From Paraescarpia echinospica (lineage: Eukaryota; Annelida; Polychaeta; Sabellida; Siboglinidae): a stretch of 64,000 nucleotides of DNA. The notes beneath the pieces were generated by a model, which worked only from the letters and a program-made list of their open reading frames with translations, ran no database searches and was not told the DNA's origin. The stretch's first letter is position 1, and each line of letters begins with the position of its first letter. The stretch is taken from contig CM034531.1 of assembly GCA_020002185.1 (NCBI GenBank), positions 89,802,288-89,866,287 of the forward strand, in the 5' to 3' direction. Position numbers and translations under genes: made by a program. Shown piece after piece: positions 47,602 through 59,083 of this stretch.

Positions 47602-48199
47602 TAGGGGCGCGTATTTTTTTAAAAGGGTACTGATGAATAATTAATCACACCAAATACCTTTACATAACAATGACAATTGTACTTTCTTGAAGTAAACGTA
47701 GTTTATTTTGCAATGTTACGACGAGCTCCCTCTACTTCCGATACATGTGTCGGTGGAACAACACGATTGGTGAATATCATAACATTATTTGAACTCGTCT
47801 GTAATCATTTGGATACATTCATTTTAATTAAATAATTTGAGACTTAATTACAATGTACATTTTATTCCAGCATTCATTCTATCCAGGTAGCGAAGCCAAA
47901 AACGTATTCTAGATTCAGTTATTAGTATTGTTTTTAATTTCTCCAGAATATCCACATTGAAGATCCGTGAAATTACGCAATTACACACTTCAGTAGAATC
48001 TAGCAATATCGACATGAATACCATTCATGTAAGTTACTTGTCTTTGTTACGTGCATGGTGTAAACAGTAATAAAACTCTTGTTACAAGTTGTACAATGCG
48101 TTTGACACCAGAAATTTCCCAAGAAATTCCAGACGATTTAATACTTTGTACCAAAGTGTAAATATAAATCGGTCTCGCTTTACGCACTGTTGTTCGTTT

Positions 48200-48780
48200 T
48201 CTTCTTCTTCTAATACCCTGTGATGTTTTCTTTGCTCTTACGCAATCTTTCCTGATTCATTTTCTCCACATGTCGTACCTATCTCAATCTTTTTTCAAAT
48301 ATTTTAATTTAGGTGTTTTTTTAGCCAATCTATTGTCTCAGTTCCATCGTCCACTCTATTTTTAAGGAATATTTTGCATATTCTTCGGACCAACTTGTTT
48401 TCTGCTACCTGTAGCCTATCCCTGGTACCACGCCGGCTTCCAACACTTTTCCCGTTAGTTGGTTCTTTAGCTTACTGTCCCACATAATGCCTTCCGTCCT
48501 CCTCTATGCTGCCGCTCTCGCTTGCAACCAGTTCTCTACATCCACAATACTTCATACATCCCCATACATTGTTCCGACCAATATACAACTCCGTTCAATT
48601 GGTCAATGATGTTTCTGTTAACAATTATATATGCAGATCCACCTCCTGTTCAGCTATCCGCATTATTTCAGACTTCTCTAGATTAATTCGGAGTTCGTGT
48701 TTTCTAAAGGTCTTACTCCATTCTTGCAATATTTGTATTGTTATTCTTTGTTATTGGCCACCAGTCTGCAGTATATATGA
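48200..48780 (-). mobile_element. Degraded RTE-like LINE fragment, block 2 copy
   Basis: Minus-strand pieces EWSKTFRKHELRINLEKSE, VAENKLVRRICKIFLKNR and DWLKKHL are recognisable as the region after the RT active site. Same insertion as 6600-7060. Confidence 0.6.
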
Positions 48781-48867
48781 CCTGAACTTGTCAGATAGTT
48801 CTACAGGTCTACTGCAGGGTGGCTGCTTTCGGTACAGTTTTGTGACGTCAGTTTTGAAACGTTTCAG

Positions 48868-49451
48868 GTGGCGATCCTGCTGGCGACTTTCGTCGCTGTC
48901 GTTTACTCGGTTCCGACGAATCGAAAAGGTACACTCTCCGCATTTAAAACTAATTATAACTATTTATATGTTAATTTTATTTGAAAAATTTAAGTAGATT
49001 TGTTAACTTAATCTTTACCATCATCAAAGAAACTTGATATATGCAGCTATTTGTTAATAAACTTTAGAATTGTACTAGAAGAAATTACGAATTGTGATGG
49101 CATCCTTAAACTTTTTTTTGTACAATAATTTACGAATACGAAGTGTGTTTGTTAGTGGTCGTGTGTATGTGTGTGCGTTCGTGCATGTGTGTGCATAAGG
49201 GCTTGCGTACGTCGATGCGTATGTGGGAGGAGGCTACCGAGCATTATTGTTCTGTGTTACCGATAGATCCAATATGAATAGTTTCAGATGTGGAGAGAGA
49301 GTATCAAGGATGTATGCACGTCTGCGACAAAGACCTCGCCTATTGCATCTTGACGTGTGACAACGAGCTTAAAATTAACAATGACGTCAACGTTTGTGAG
49401 AATACGTGCTTCGCATACAAAGAATACTGCGTTGTGCACTGTTTTCATTAA
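48868..49451 (+). CDS. Secreted eight-cysteine peptide, block 2 copy
   Basis: Exons 48868-48928 (VAILLATFVAVVYS then VPTNRK) and 49288-49451 (stop TAA) joined in phase 1. All eight cysteines and their spacing match the block 1 copy. By hand count the two mature exons (162 coding bases compared) differ by ten amino-acid changes and about six silent changes; no cysteine changes. The changes are conservative helix-face substitutions (K/R, L/V, Q/E, V/I, D/N, Y/F) plus S/L and H/N. As in block 1, no in-frame start lies directly upstream and a 5' exon is implied. The 3' UTR is strongly conserved. Likely a working secreted peptide gene of unknown function. Confidence 0.75.
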
Positions 49452-49604
49452 CAGTTGTATCATAGACTTTCTCCGACAAGAAGTCATCCTGCGTATGAAG
49501 GAGACTCGCATTATCTTCATTTGCTAATATGCCTTGTATATATGACACACTCAACATCTCAACTACTTGCCCGAGAAAATGTGAAATATTTATTTAACCG
49601 ATAC

Positions 49605-49610
49605 AATAAA
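49605..49610 (+). promoter_or_regulatory. Polyadenylation signal of the block 2 peptide gene
   Basis: AATAAA at the same place as in block 1 (154 nt after the stop), followed by a second overlapping AATAAA. Confidence 0.75.
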
Positions 49611-50244
49611 ATAAAGGAAATACTATTATCTTGTTGAATCATTATTGTTTTATGTTTCTGCTGCCCAACTCATATCGTTTATTAGAATAGAATGGACAGT
49701 ATTCATGACAATTGATCAGAAGAAAAGTTTTTACAAAGATAACAACAGTTGGACTCTTGAGAAACCAATGGCTAAATAGGTATACCTCCCCTTCTGGTGA
49801 TTCTGATCAGAATGGTAATCATGTTGTTGCATAATCTTGTACACACATTGAATCTTCCCTTGATGAGTACATGTACTCATCTTGAGAAAATGGCGGACTC
49901 TCCGGCCTAGCAGCTAATGCTGGACTCACATAAACGATAGATTAATCTCAAATTGAATCTTTGAACCGTTCTCACATAATTACACTAATTGGGCAATAGT
50001 TAGTACAACAGGTGTTTACCATGTAAATTGAAACCAACCACGATACCTAGAATAGTATAATCTATATAATAATACGATTAGTTTGGAGTAGGTCTTATTT
50101 TAAGTTTATCACCACCCTTGCCCAAGCATCGAACCACCACTTTCTATACTTGTTCGCTTCCTTTGGACATGGAAGTTATTAAGAATTTTCAGTAGACTGA
50201 TTGAGTAGTCAGCAATTGTAAAGTGGCAACATATGCACTTGCAC

Positions 50245-50560
<316 letters not shown>

Positions 50561-50599
50561 TATCTCTGCTGAGTGTGTTGTGATGGTAACGTAAGGATA

Positions 50600-51088
50600 C
50601 AATGTAGCAGTTCTTTAAAATAAACTATTAAAGTCATTATCACAGTTGCTTCTGCACGAGTGACGTTTTTTGTAGTACTTTGTAAATTGTGTTACAATAA
50701 GCGTCTTTGGGTTGACCAATGATTTCTCATTGCCATTTGAATATATATGTATATTCCGCGTAAGATGTACATGCCATCAAGCCATCAACATATCTAGATA
50801 AAGGTAAACATGTTCAACAAAACGCTCCTCGTAGTCACACTCAGGATCATGTTTACAACCACAAAACAAATTCTCAGTTAATATGATCAAGTGTGATTAA
50901 AGGTTTAGAGCTACACGGAACAATAGCCTTACTGAAATTCCGCAACAGAGATACGACACAATCACGAAGTAACCACATAGTATTCTTGGTGCTATTGTGA
51001 GGACAGGTAAACACATCTTATTTCGGCTGTACAAAACCAATATTTGTATCACGATCACGATATATAACTGTGAAGTGAATAAGAGTAA
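50600..51088. other. No gene seen
   Basis: AT-rich flank of the palindrome's left arm. No supported gene. Confidence 0.45.
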
Positions 51089-51339
51089 TGGAAGTGACAA
51101 CGCGTACAACCAGTGTGACAATGATGGCAATGCCAGTGATAATGATGATAAATACAAAGACAGTAAGGACAATGACAGTGACAATTTTAGATTTAATTAT
51201 TATTTTGTATTATATATTTTTTATTGTATGCTCGTGGAATGTTTGATGTGACTGTATGTTTTAACACCAAATCACATTCCTAATTGACATGTATTGTATG
51301 TCGATCATGGCAATAAAGTATCGGTATCAATGAGAACAA

Positions 51340-51830
51340 CGTAAAAAGTACAAAAGAATGCCAGTGATACCGAGGACAAAGTGAATGACAATGAGGAAAT
51401 ATACCGTCATAATATGGACAGTGACCATGAGCAAAATGGCTATGACAGTTGGGATACTGCCTATCATTTGCGCTCAAAGAATGGTCGCCATCCTAGTAGT
51501 GTCAACAAACATTCTGACATGTTCTGGAGAACGACGCCATATGCAACCGCAAATAGTCGTGTACATATGCCCTGGTCAACGGCGTACACTTAACTCCCTC
51601 CCCGAGTAATGATGCTCGGTATCAGATTAACCCGGTCACGTCAACACAGATCTTCGATACTGGTGAGGTCATAGCGTCTTTTTAGTTCCATTTGGTCACT
51701 TGGGGGTTATGAATGTCCATTGATATACAATGATTATAAACAAATGACGCCCGAAGGAATTACACCATGTTTGTTGTAGTAAATAATACACTAATGACCG
51801 AAGTGTTATTGTTGCATCGCTACTGTAACT
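51340..51830 (+). repeat. Remnant of a third peptide-gene block
   Basis: 51340-51720 resembles 3900-4320 of block 1; 51720-51830 (TTATAAACAAATGACGC, GAAGTGTTATTGTTGCATCG) resembles 5735-5830 and 47195-47290. 53270-53480 resembles the 3' flank of the block genes (8010-8170 and 49745-49930). No peptide exon survives between them; a CR1 fragment lies there instead. Confidence 0.6.
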
Positions 51831-51831
51831 T

Positions 51832-53233
51832 CGAAAATGGTAGCTAAGAAAATAAGGGCTATGAAGGATAATAAATCACCTGGAATGGATGCGATACCGC
51901 CCAAACAGCTATTGGAATGTGGAGAACCAATTAGCATACCGATTCAACAGTTTTCCATTTCTCATTAGAAGAGGGAGTGGTTAGAAAGAGTAATTAAATA
52001 TCACATGGTGAATTTTTTTGTTAAGCATAACTTGATAAACCCATCTCAACATGGGTTTCTATAAGCGAGGTCATGCTTAACAAATATGTTATGTTTTTTT
52101 GGAAGACATCACTAAGTGGGAACACGAGGGATCACCACTATATATCATCTACTTAGATTTTCAAAAAGCTTTCGACAAAGTGCCACATCAAAGATTACTG
52201 CTTAAACTAAAGGCCCATGGCATAGGAAATGGAATAATTAACTGGATAGAAAAATTGCTGATTGATAGAAGACAACGGGTAGTAGTAGATGGGGAGGCTT
52301 CAAACTGGAAATCATTTTTTAGTGGGGTACTACTGGGTTCAGTGCTGGGACGTACATTATTCTTAATATATATCAACGATTTGGACGATGATATAACAAG
52401 CAAGGTGTTGAAAAAGATACAAGTGTTTTGAAACATTAAAAGTGACGGAGATAGACAGCATTTACAAGATGTTCTTGACAGATTGACCAAATGGTCTGAA
52501 AATATGCACAAATTGTTCAATTTTGGTAAATGTAAATGCCTCCACACAGGACATGGGAACGAAGATGTACAATATACAATGGGGGATAATGTACTAAGTA
52601 GTACTGTAAAAGAACAGTATTTAGGGTTAATCATTAGTGCTGATATGAAGGTTTCATAGCAGTGCGGAATTGCAGCTTCAAAGGGTAATCAAATCATTGG
52701 ATTAATTAGGCGAAATATAGCGCATAAGGATAAAGAACCAATAATGCCGCTGTACAATAGAATAGTTAGGTCTAGAGCGACTTAAATGATACCAAAACTG
52801 AGGATCTTATTTATGAAATACGCCCAAGAGAACGTGGTTTAACCATACCAGGGACAAGGACATTAAGAGGAAATTAGATAGAAGTGTTTAAAATATTGAA
52901 CGGTTATGAAAATATTGATAGAAATATTTTTTCTCCGTTAAGAAAAATAGAAGGAATAGAGGTCACGAAGTTACATTAGTAAAGGAGCATTGTAGATTAG
53001 ATGTAAGAAAGTTTAATTTTCACAATTGACTGTAAATTAATGGAACAAATTATGTGTTGACTGTGTGGGTGCTAGAAGCTTGAATATGTTTAAAAAAAAT
53101 CGACACTTAACTCAGAATGGCGGGATACAAGTATATAAAAGGGTTGGACTCTCGATTGGCGAAAGGGCATGCATGTTCACCTGCCTTATATATTTTATTC
53201 TCTTGCTGGCAATCTTGTTAAATCTTGTTAGAT
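51832..53233 (+). mobile_element. CR1-like LINE fragment in the left arm
   Basis: Plus-strand RT pieces: KIRAMKDNKSPGMDAIPPKQL, then after a deletion FQKAFDKVPHQRLLLKLKAHG and LFLIYINDLDDDI, then the C-terminal part and the 3' terminus CAATCTTGTTAAATCTTG. It is broken by several frame breaks and at least one internal deletion (about 51985). Mirror copy at 56939-58340. Confidence 0.9.
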
Positions 53234-53528
53234 CAGTATTGTTCACAAAAATACCTCTGGAAAGGTTTCCCAAATATAATAACGATTGGTCTCTCGACAA
53301 GCCAATGGCTAAGTAGTTATGTTCCATAACTAGTTATTGCTGAATGGCAATGGTGTTCTGTTGTTCATCAATGTTCTAAACATTTTGAATGGAAGTCTTC
53401 CCTCGATGTGTATGTGTCATCATCATGGACAGATGTCGGATATTCTGACCTACCGGCTAATACTGATCTCACTTGGTCCGAGCACGTGAACAGCTGTGCA
53501 AAGCGATACAACCAGAGACCGTACCAAC

Positions 53529-55985
53529 TTATTTAACAAGATTTAACAAGATAGCCATGCCAGAATTAAATCTAGATGGCAGGTGGACAAGGAAGCTCTT
53601 TTGCTTAACGAGAGTTCAACCCTTTTATGTATTTGTATCCCGCCCTTCTGAGGTATGTATCGATTTTATTTTTAACAATATTCACGCTACTACCACTCTC
53701 ACAATCTGCACATAATCTTTTCCATTCATTTAGTGTCCTTTATGAAAATTATCAATTTTTTTTATATCTACTCTACAATGCTTCTTTACTAATGTAACTT
53801 CATGTCCTCTTGTCCTTTTATCTTTCTTAATTGAGAAAACAATATTTCTAATAATATTTTCATAACCATTCAATATTTTAAACACTCACTCCTCTCGATC
53901 TCGTGGTCTCTAACGTTGTTAAACCACGTTCTTTTATGCGTATTTCATATCTAAGATCCTCAGTTTTGGTATCATTTTAGTCGCTTTCTTCTGTAGTCTT
54001 TCTAGTAAATATATATCCTTCTTGCGATATTGACTCCGCGCTTGTATACACTATTCTAAATGATTTGTTTTGAACAGCTGTATCATTAGTTCTTTTTCCT
54101 TACACGCTATATTTCGACTAATTAACCCAAGGATACGATTTCCCTTAGAAGCTGCAATTCCGCACAACTATGAAACCTTCATATCAGCATTAATGGTTAA
54201 CCTTAAGTTTTTTTTAATTTACAGTAGTAGTTATTACAGTACCCCCATTGTATATTGTACATCTTCGTTCCCATGTGCTGTGTGGAGGCATTTACATTTC
54301 CAAAAATTGAACAAGATTTGCAACTTTTCAGACCATTTGATCAACCTGTCAAGATCGTCTTGTAAATGCTGTATATCTCCATCATTTTTAATCCTTCTAA
54401 TCACTTTTGCATCATCCGCAAAGAAGTATCATCCGCAAAGTAGTTTGGGCGGAAACCCATCCACTCCAGGTGATTTTTATATCCTTCATAGCCCTTATTT
54501 TTGTAGTTACCATTTCCGGGGTTACAATTAACTGTCCTATATAGACTTTTCTGCCCCTTGAACTTAGCCTCTTGTACTAGCAAGTGAACTAATATCTTCC
54601 CAGGTAAACACTGAACTAAAATACTCAGTCAGGTCTTCTGCCGTTAAGAATCCCTCTGATATTATATTTCAAGCACTATCTTCTAGAGGACCGACCTGAT
54701 CATGAACTTTCTGTTTGCTTCGAACATAAGCATAACAACTCTTGCTATCATGTTTTATATTACTAGCTAATTGTTGTTCATAGCTTCTCTTTGAATTTAT
54801 AATTTCAGCTGTAGCTTGGATAAGTGCTTCTTTATAACTGTTGTAGTCTTCATCATTTCCAGTACATCTATATGACTTCAACATCATTTGTTTATACTTA
54901 TTTTTTCTAATGGCTTCTTTCGATAAGTGTTTCTTTTTGGATCGTTTCCCTTGTTTTTTGAAGGGTACAAATTTATCGACTATGCACTTAATTTCACTCT
55001 TTAATATATTCCAGCATTCTGTTGCTGTCTTATTTTTCAGTGTGTTATTCCAGTCTATCTTTGCTAAATATTTCCTCATGTCCTTATACCTTCCTTTGTG
55101 GAAATTTCTCCTATACTGCTTTTTACTATTCCTTTCTGATTTTACTTTGATGGTAAAATGTATCTGGTTGTGATCACTACTCCCCAGTGGCTCACATATC
55201 TTGACATTGTCAACTAATTCATTCTGTGAGAACAAAACTACTAACACATTCTCACCCCTGGTTGGTTCTAGCACATGTTGAGAAAGAAAAGTATCTTAAA
55301 CTAAAACTAAAAACTTGTGGTCCCCACTCCCCATACTCTGAAGAGATTTCCATTGTATATGCCCATAGTTAAAATCCCCCATAATACTACAGTCCCGTTT
55401 GCTCACTTCCCTTATAGCGTTTTGTATTTTTCATTCTCTTCTATGCTTATGTTTGGACTTCGATAAACTAACCCAACTGTTAACAATGAGTTTCCTGTAA
55501 CTATGTTACACCGTACAGCTTCTTCGCAATCTGCTTCTCTTTCTAATTTTATTTCATAATCCTGGACAGATTCTTTAATATATTAAATAACTCCACCTCC
55601 CTTTCTTCCTATTCTATCTTTCCTAAACATTACACATCCTGTCAGTCCAAATTCGACATCTGATATATCGGTGGTGGTCCATGATTCGGTTATACCTATT
55701 ATGTGAGGGAAAATATCTTCTACCATAATGTTTAGTTCATTTCTTTTGTTTACTATGATCCTTGCGTTTAAACAAACACATTTATATCCAGCTTCAGAAG
55801 AGTTTTCCAGACTGTTCTTTGCTGATTTATTTGTGCTGTCTTTATCTGTGCTTCTAGTTTCAGGCTTTTCTGTGAGTCTGCTGAAGCGGTGTATTACATT
55901 CCATTAGCAGTTTGGGCGTAATCGCATCCACTCCTGGTGATTTATTATGCTTCATAGCCCTTATTTTCTTACCTACCATTTTCGG
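53529..55985 (-). mobile_element. CR1-like LINE, minus strand, crossing the inner arm edge
   Basis: The 3' terminus (TTTAACAAGATTTAACAAGA on the plus strand) is at 53529; RT thumb pieces, then a deletion joining to the RT N-terminal region near 54430 and the endonuclease (FTIKVKSERNSKK, CWNILKSEIKC) at 54669-55274, and endonuclease N-terminal pieces to about 55800. The left palindrome arm ends inside this element at 53839. Confidence 0.9.
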
Positions 55986-56332
55986 GGTTACAATTACTAT
56001 GCAACAATAACACTTCAGTCATTAGTGTATTATTTACCACAACAAACATGGTGTAATTCCTTCGGGCGTCGTTTGTTTAAATCAGTGTATATCAAAAGAC
56101 ATGCATAACCCCATCACCCCTGCCAAGTTTCTCTGAATCTGCTCAAGATTTTCTGCACTTTGTTTCTCAGTGCGCCAACAGTTTATTTGTATTGCATCTT
56201 AACGACAACCGACTCGCGCTTCGTTTAAAAAATTATGAAACGACGCGTGTGTCGCACGCGTCTTGTCATATTCGTGCTGTCAGTATCGTAAACAAACAAA
56301 CATGGAGCTTAATGAGTATATCTGACTGAAAA
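55986..56332 (-). repeat. Third-block remnant in the palindrome spacer
   Basis: The reverse complement (AATAAACTGTTGGCGCACTG, AGAAACAAAGTG, later GACGCCCGAAGGAATTAC) matches the leader side of the block genes at 5600-5830 and 47065-47290. It is followed by a 5'-flank-like stretch with GACGCGTGTGTCGCACGCGTC, a 21-bp near-palindrome at about 56233-56260. Confidence 0.6.
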
Positions 56333-59083
56333 GTTTTCTCAATTAAGAAAGATAAAAGGACAAGAGGACATGAAGTTACATTAGTAAAGAAGCATTGTAG
56401 AGTAGATATAAAAAAATGGATAATTTTCATAAAGGACACTAAATGAATGGAAAAGATTATGTGCAGATTGTGAGAGTGGTAGTAGCGTGAATATTGTTAA
56501 AAATAAAATCGATACATACCTCAGAAGGGCGGGATACAAATACATAAAAGGGTTGAACTCTCGTTAAGCAAAAGAGCTTCCTTGTCCACCTGCCATCTAG
56601 ATTTAATTCTGGCATGGCTATCTTGTTAAATCTTGTTAAATAAGTTGGTACGGTCTCTGGTTGTATCGCTTTGCACAGCTGTTCACGTGCTCGGACCAAG
56701 TGAGATCAGTATTAGCCGGTAGGTCAGAGTATCCGACATCTGTCCATGATGATGACACATACACATCGAGGGAAGACTTCCATTCAAAATGTTTAGAACA
56801 TTGATGAACAACAGAACACCATTGCCATTCAGCAATAACTAGTTATGGAACATAACTACTTAGCCATTGGCTTGTCGAGAGACCAATCGTTATTATATTT
56901 GGGAAACCTTTCCAGAGGTATTGTTGTGAACAATACTGATCTAACAAGATTTAACAAGATTGCCAGCAAGAGAATAAAATATATAAGGCAGGTGAACATG
57001 TATGCCCTTTCGCCAATCGAGAGTCCAACCCTTTTATATACTTGTATCCCGCCATTCTGAGTTAAGTGTCGATTTTTTTTAAACATATTCAAGCTTCTAG
57101 CACCCACACAGTCAACACATAATTTGTTCCATTAATTTACAGTCAATTGTGAAAATTAAACTTTCTTACATCTAATCTACAATGCTCCTTTACTAATGTA
57201 ACTTCGTGACCTCTATTCCTTCTATTTTTCTTAACGGAGAAAAAATATTTCTATCAATATTTTCATAACCGTTCAATATTTTAAACACTTCTATCTAATT
57301 TCCTCTTAATGTCCTTGTCCCTGGTATGGTTAAACCACGTTCTCTTGGGCGTATTTCATAAATAAGATCCTCAGTTTTGGTATCATTTAAGTCGCTCTAG
57401 ACCTAACTATTCTATTGTACAGCGGCATTATTGGTTCTTTATCCTTATGCGCTATATTTCGCCTAATTAATCCAATGATTTGATTACCCTTTGAAGCTGC
57501 AATTCCGCACTGCTATGAAACCTTCATATCAGCACTAATGATTAACCCTAAATACTGTTCTTTTACAGTACTACTTAGTACATTATCCCCCATTGTATAT
57601 TGTACATCTTCGTTCCCATGTCCTGTGTGGAGGCATTTACATTTACCAAAATTGAACAATTTGTGCATATTTTCAGACCATTTGGTCAATCTGTCAAGAA
57701 CATCTTGTAAATGCTGTCTATCTCCGTCACTTTTAATGTTTCAAAACACTTGTATCTTTTTCAACACCTTGCTTGTTATATCATCGTCCAAATCGTTGAT
57801 ATATATTAAGAATAATGTACGTCCCAGCACTGAACCCAGTAGTACCCCACTAAAAAATGATTTCCAGTTTGAAGCCTCCCCATCTACTACTACCCGTTGT
57901 CTTCTATCAATCAGCAATTTTTCTATCCAGTTAATTATTCCATTTCCTATGCCATGGGCCTTTAGTTTAAGCAGTAATCTTTGATGTGGCACTTTGTCGA
58001 AAGCTTTTTGAAAATCTAAGTAGATGATATATAGTGGTGATCCCTCGTGTTCCCACTTAGTGATGTCTTCCAAAAAAACATAACATATTTGTTAAGCATG
58101 ACCTCGCTTATAGAAACCCATGTTGAGATGGGTTTATCAAGTTATGCTTAACAAAAAAATTCACCATGTGATATTTAATTACTCTTTCTAACCACTCCCT
58201 CTTCTAATGAGAAATGGAAAACTGTTGAATCGGTATGCTAATTGGTTCTCCACATTCCAATAGCTGTTTGGGCGGTATCGCATCCATTCCAGGTGATTTA
58301 TTATCCTTCATAGCCCTTATTTTCTTAGCTACCATTTTCGAAGTTACAGTAGCGATGCAACAATAACACTTCGGTCATTAGTGTATTATTTACTACAACA
58401 AACATGGTGTAATTCCTTCGGGCGTCATTTGTTTATAATCATTGTATATCAATGGACATTCATAACCCCCAAGTGACCAAATGGAACTAAAAAGACGCTA
58501 TGACCTCACCAGTATCGAAGATCTGTGTTGACGTGACCGGGTTAATCTGATACCGAGCATCATTACTCGGGGAGGGAGTTAAGTGTACGCCGTTGACCAG
58601 GGCATATGTACACGACTATTTGCGGTTGCATATGGCGTCGTTCTCCAGAACATGTCAGAATGTTTGTTGACACTACTAGGATGGCGACCATTCTTTGAGC
58701 GCAAATGATAGGCAGTATCCCAACTGTCATAGCCATTTTGCTCATGGTCACTGTCCATATTATGACGGTATATTTCCTCATTGTCATTCACTTTGTCCTC
58801 GGTATCACTGGCATTCTTTTGTACTTTTTACGTTGTTCTCATTGATACCGATACTTTATTGCCATGATCGACATACAATACATGTCAATTAGGAATGTGA
58901 TTTGGTGTTAAAACATACAGTCACATCAAACATTCCACGAGCATACAATAAAAAATATATAATACAAAATAATAATTAAATCTAAAATTGTCACTGTCAT
59001 TGTCCTTACTGTCTTTGTATTTATCATCATTATCACTGGCATTGCCATCATTGTCACACTGGTTGTACGCGTTGTCACTTCCA
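56333..59083. repeat. Giant inverted repeat, right arm (2,751 bp)
   Basis: Mirror of 51089-53839. The inner edge (56333) falls inside a truncated plus-strand CR1 3' end (56333-56643); the outer edge (59083) is directly joined to a Gypsy pol sequence. The spacer between the arms is 2,493 bp (53840-56332). Confidence 0.95.
56939..58340 (-). mobile_element. CR1-like LINE fragment in the right arm
   Basis: Mirror of 51832-53233, with the same deletion and frame breaks, which shows the inversion duplicated an already dead copy. Confidence 0.9.

Larger units (their letters stand above)
41444..50000. repeat. Segmental block, copy 2
   Basis: Direct copy of 245-8300 about 41.2-41.7 kb downstream. 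It differs by a 1,555-bp solo LTR, loss of the 3780-4560 segment, and many small changes. Its left edge agrees with copy 1 to within a few bases of the signal-exon donor, after which the two sequences are unrelated. Confidence 0.85.
51089..53839. repeat. Giant inverted repeat, left arm (2,751 bp)
   Basis: Every landmark here has a mirror at 110172 minus its coordinate, with no net indel over the whole arm (for example 51280/58892, 52188/57984, 53316/56856, 53715/56457). I found only a few base differences, such as near 53172 and 53249. The arm contains a block-like segment (51340-51830), a plus-oriented CR1 fragment (51832-53233), a block-like 3' flank (53270-53480) and the 3' end of a minus-oriented CR1 (53529-53839). 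Confidence 0.95.

Noticed and set aside
51089..59083. The inverted repeat as terminal repeats of a giant DNA transposon
   Set aside because: Arms carry LINE debris and block remnants, edges fall inside other elements, no transposase lies in the spacer, and I see no target-site duplication.
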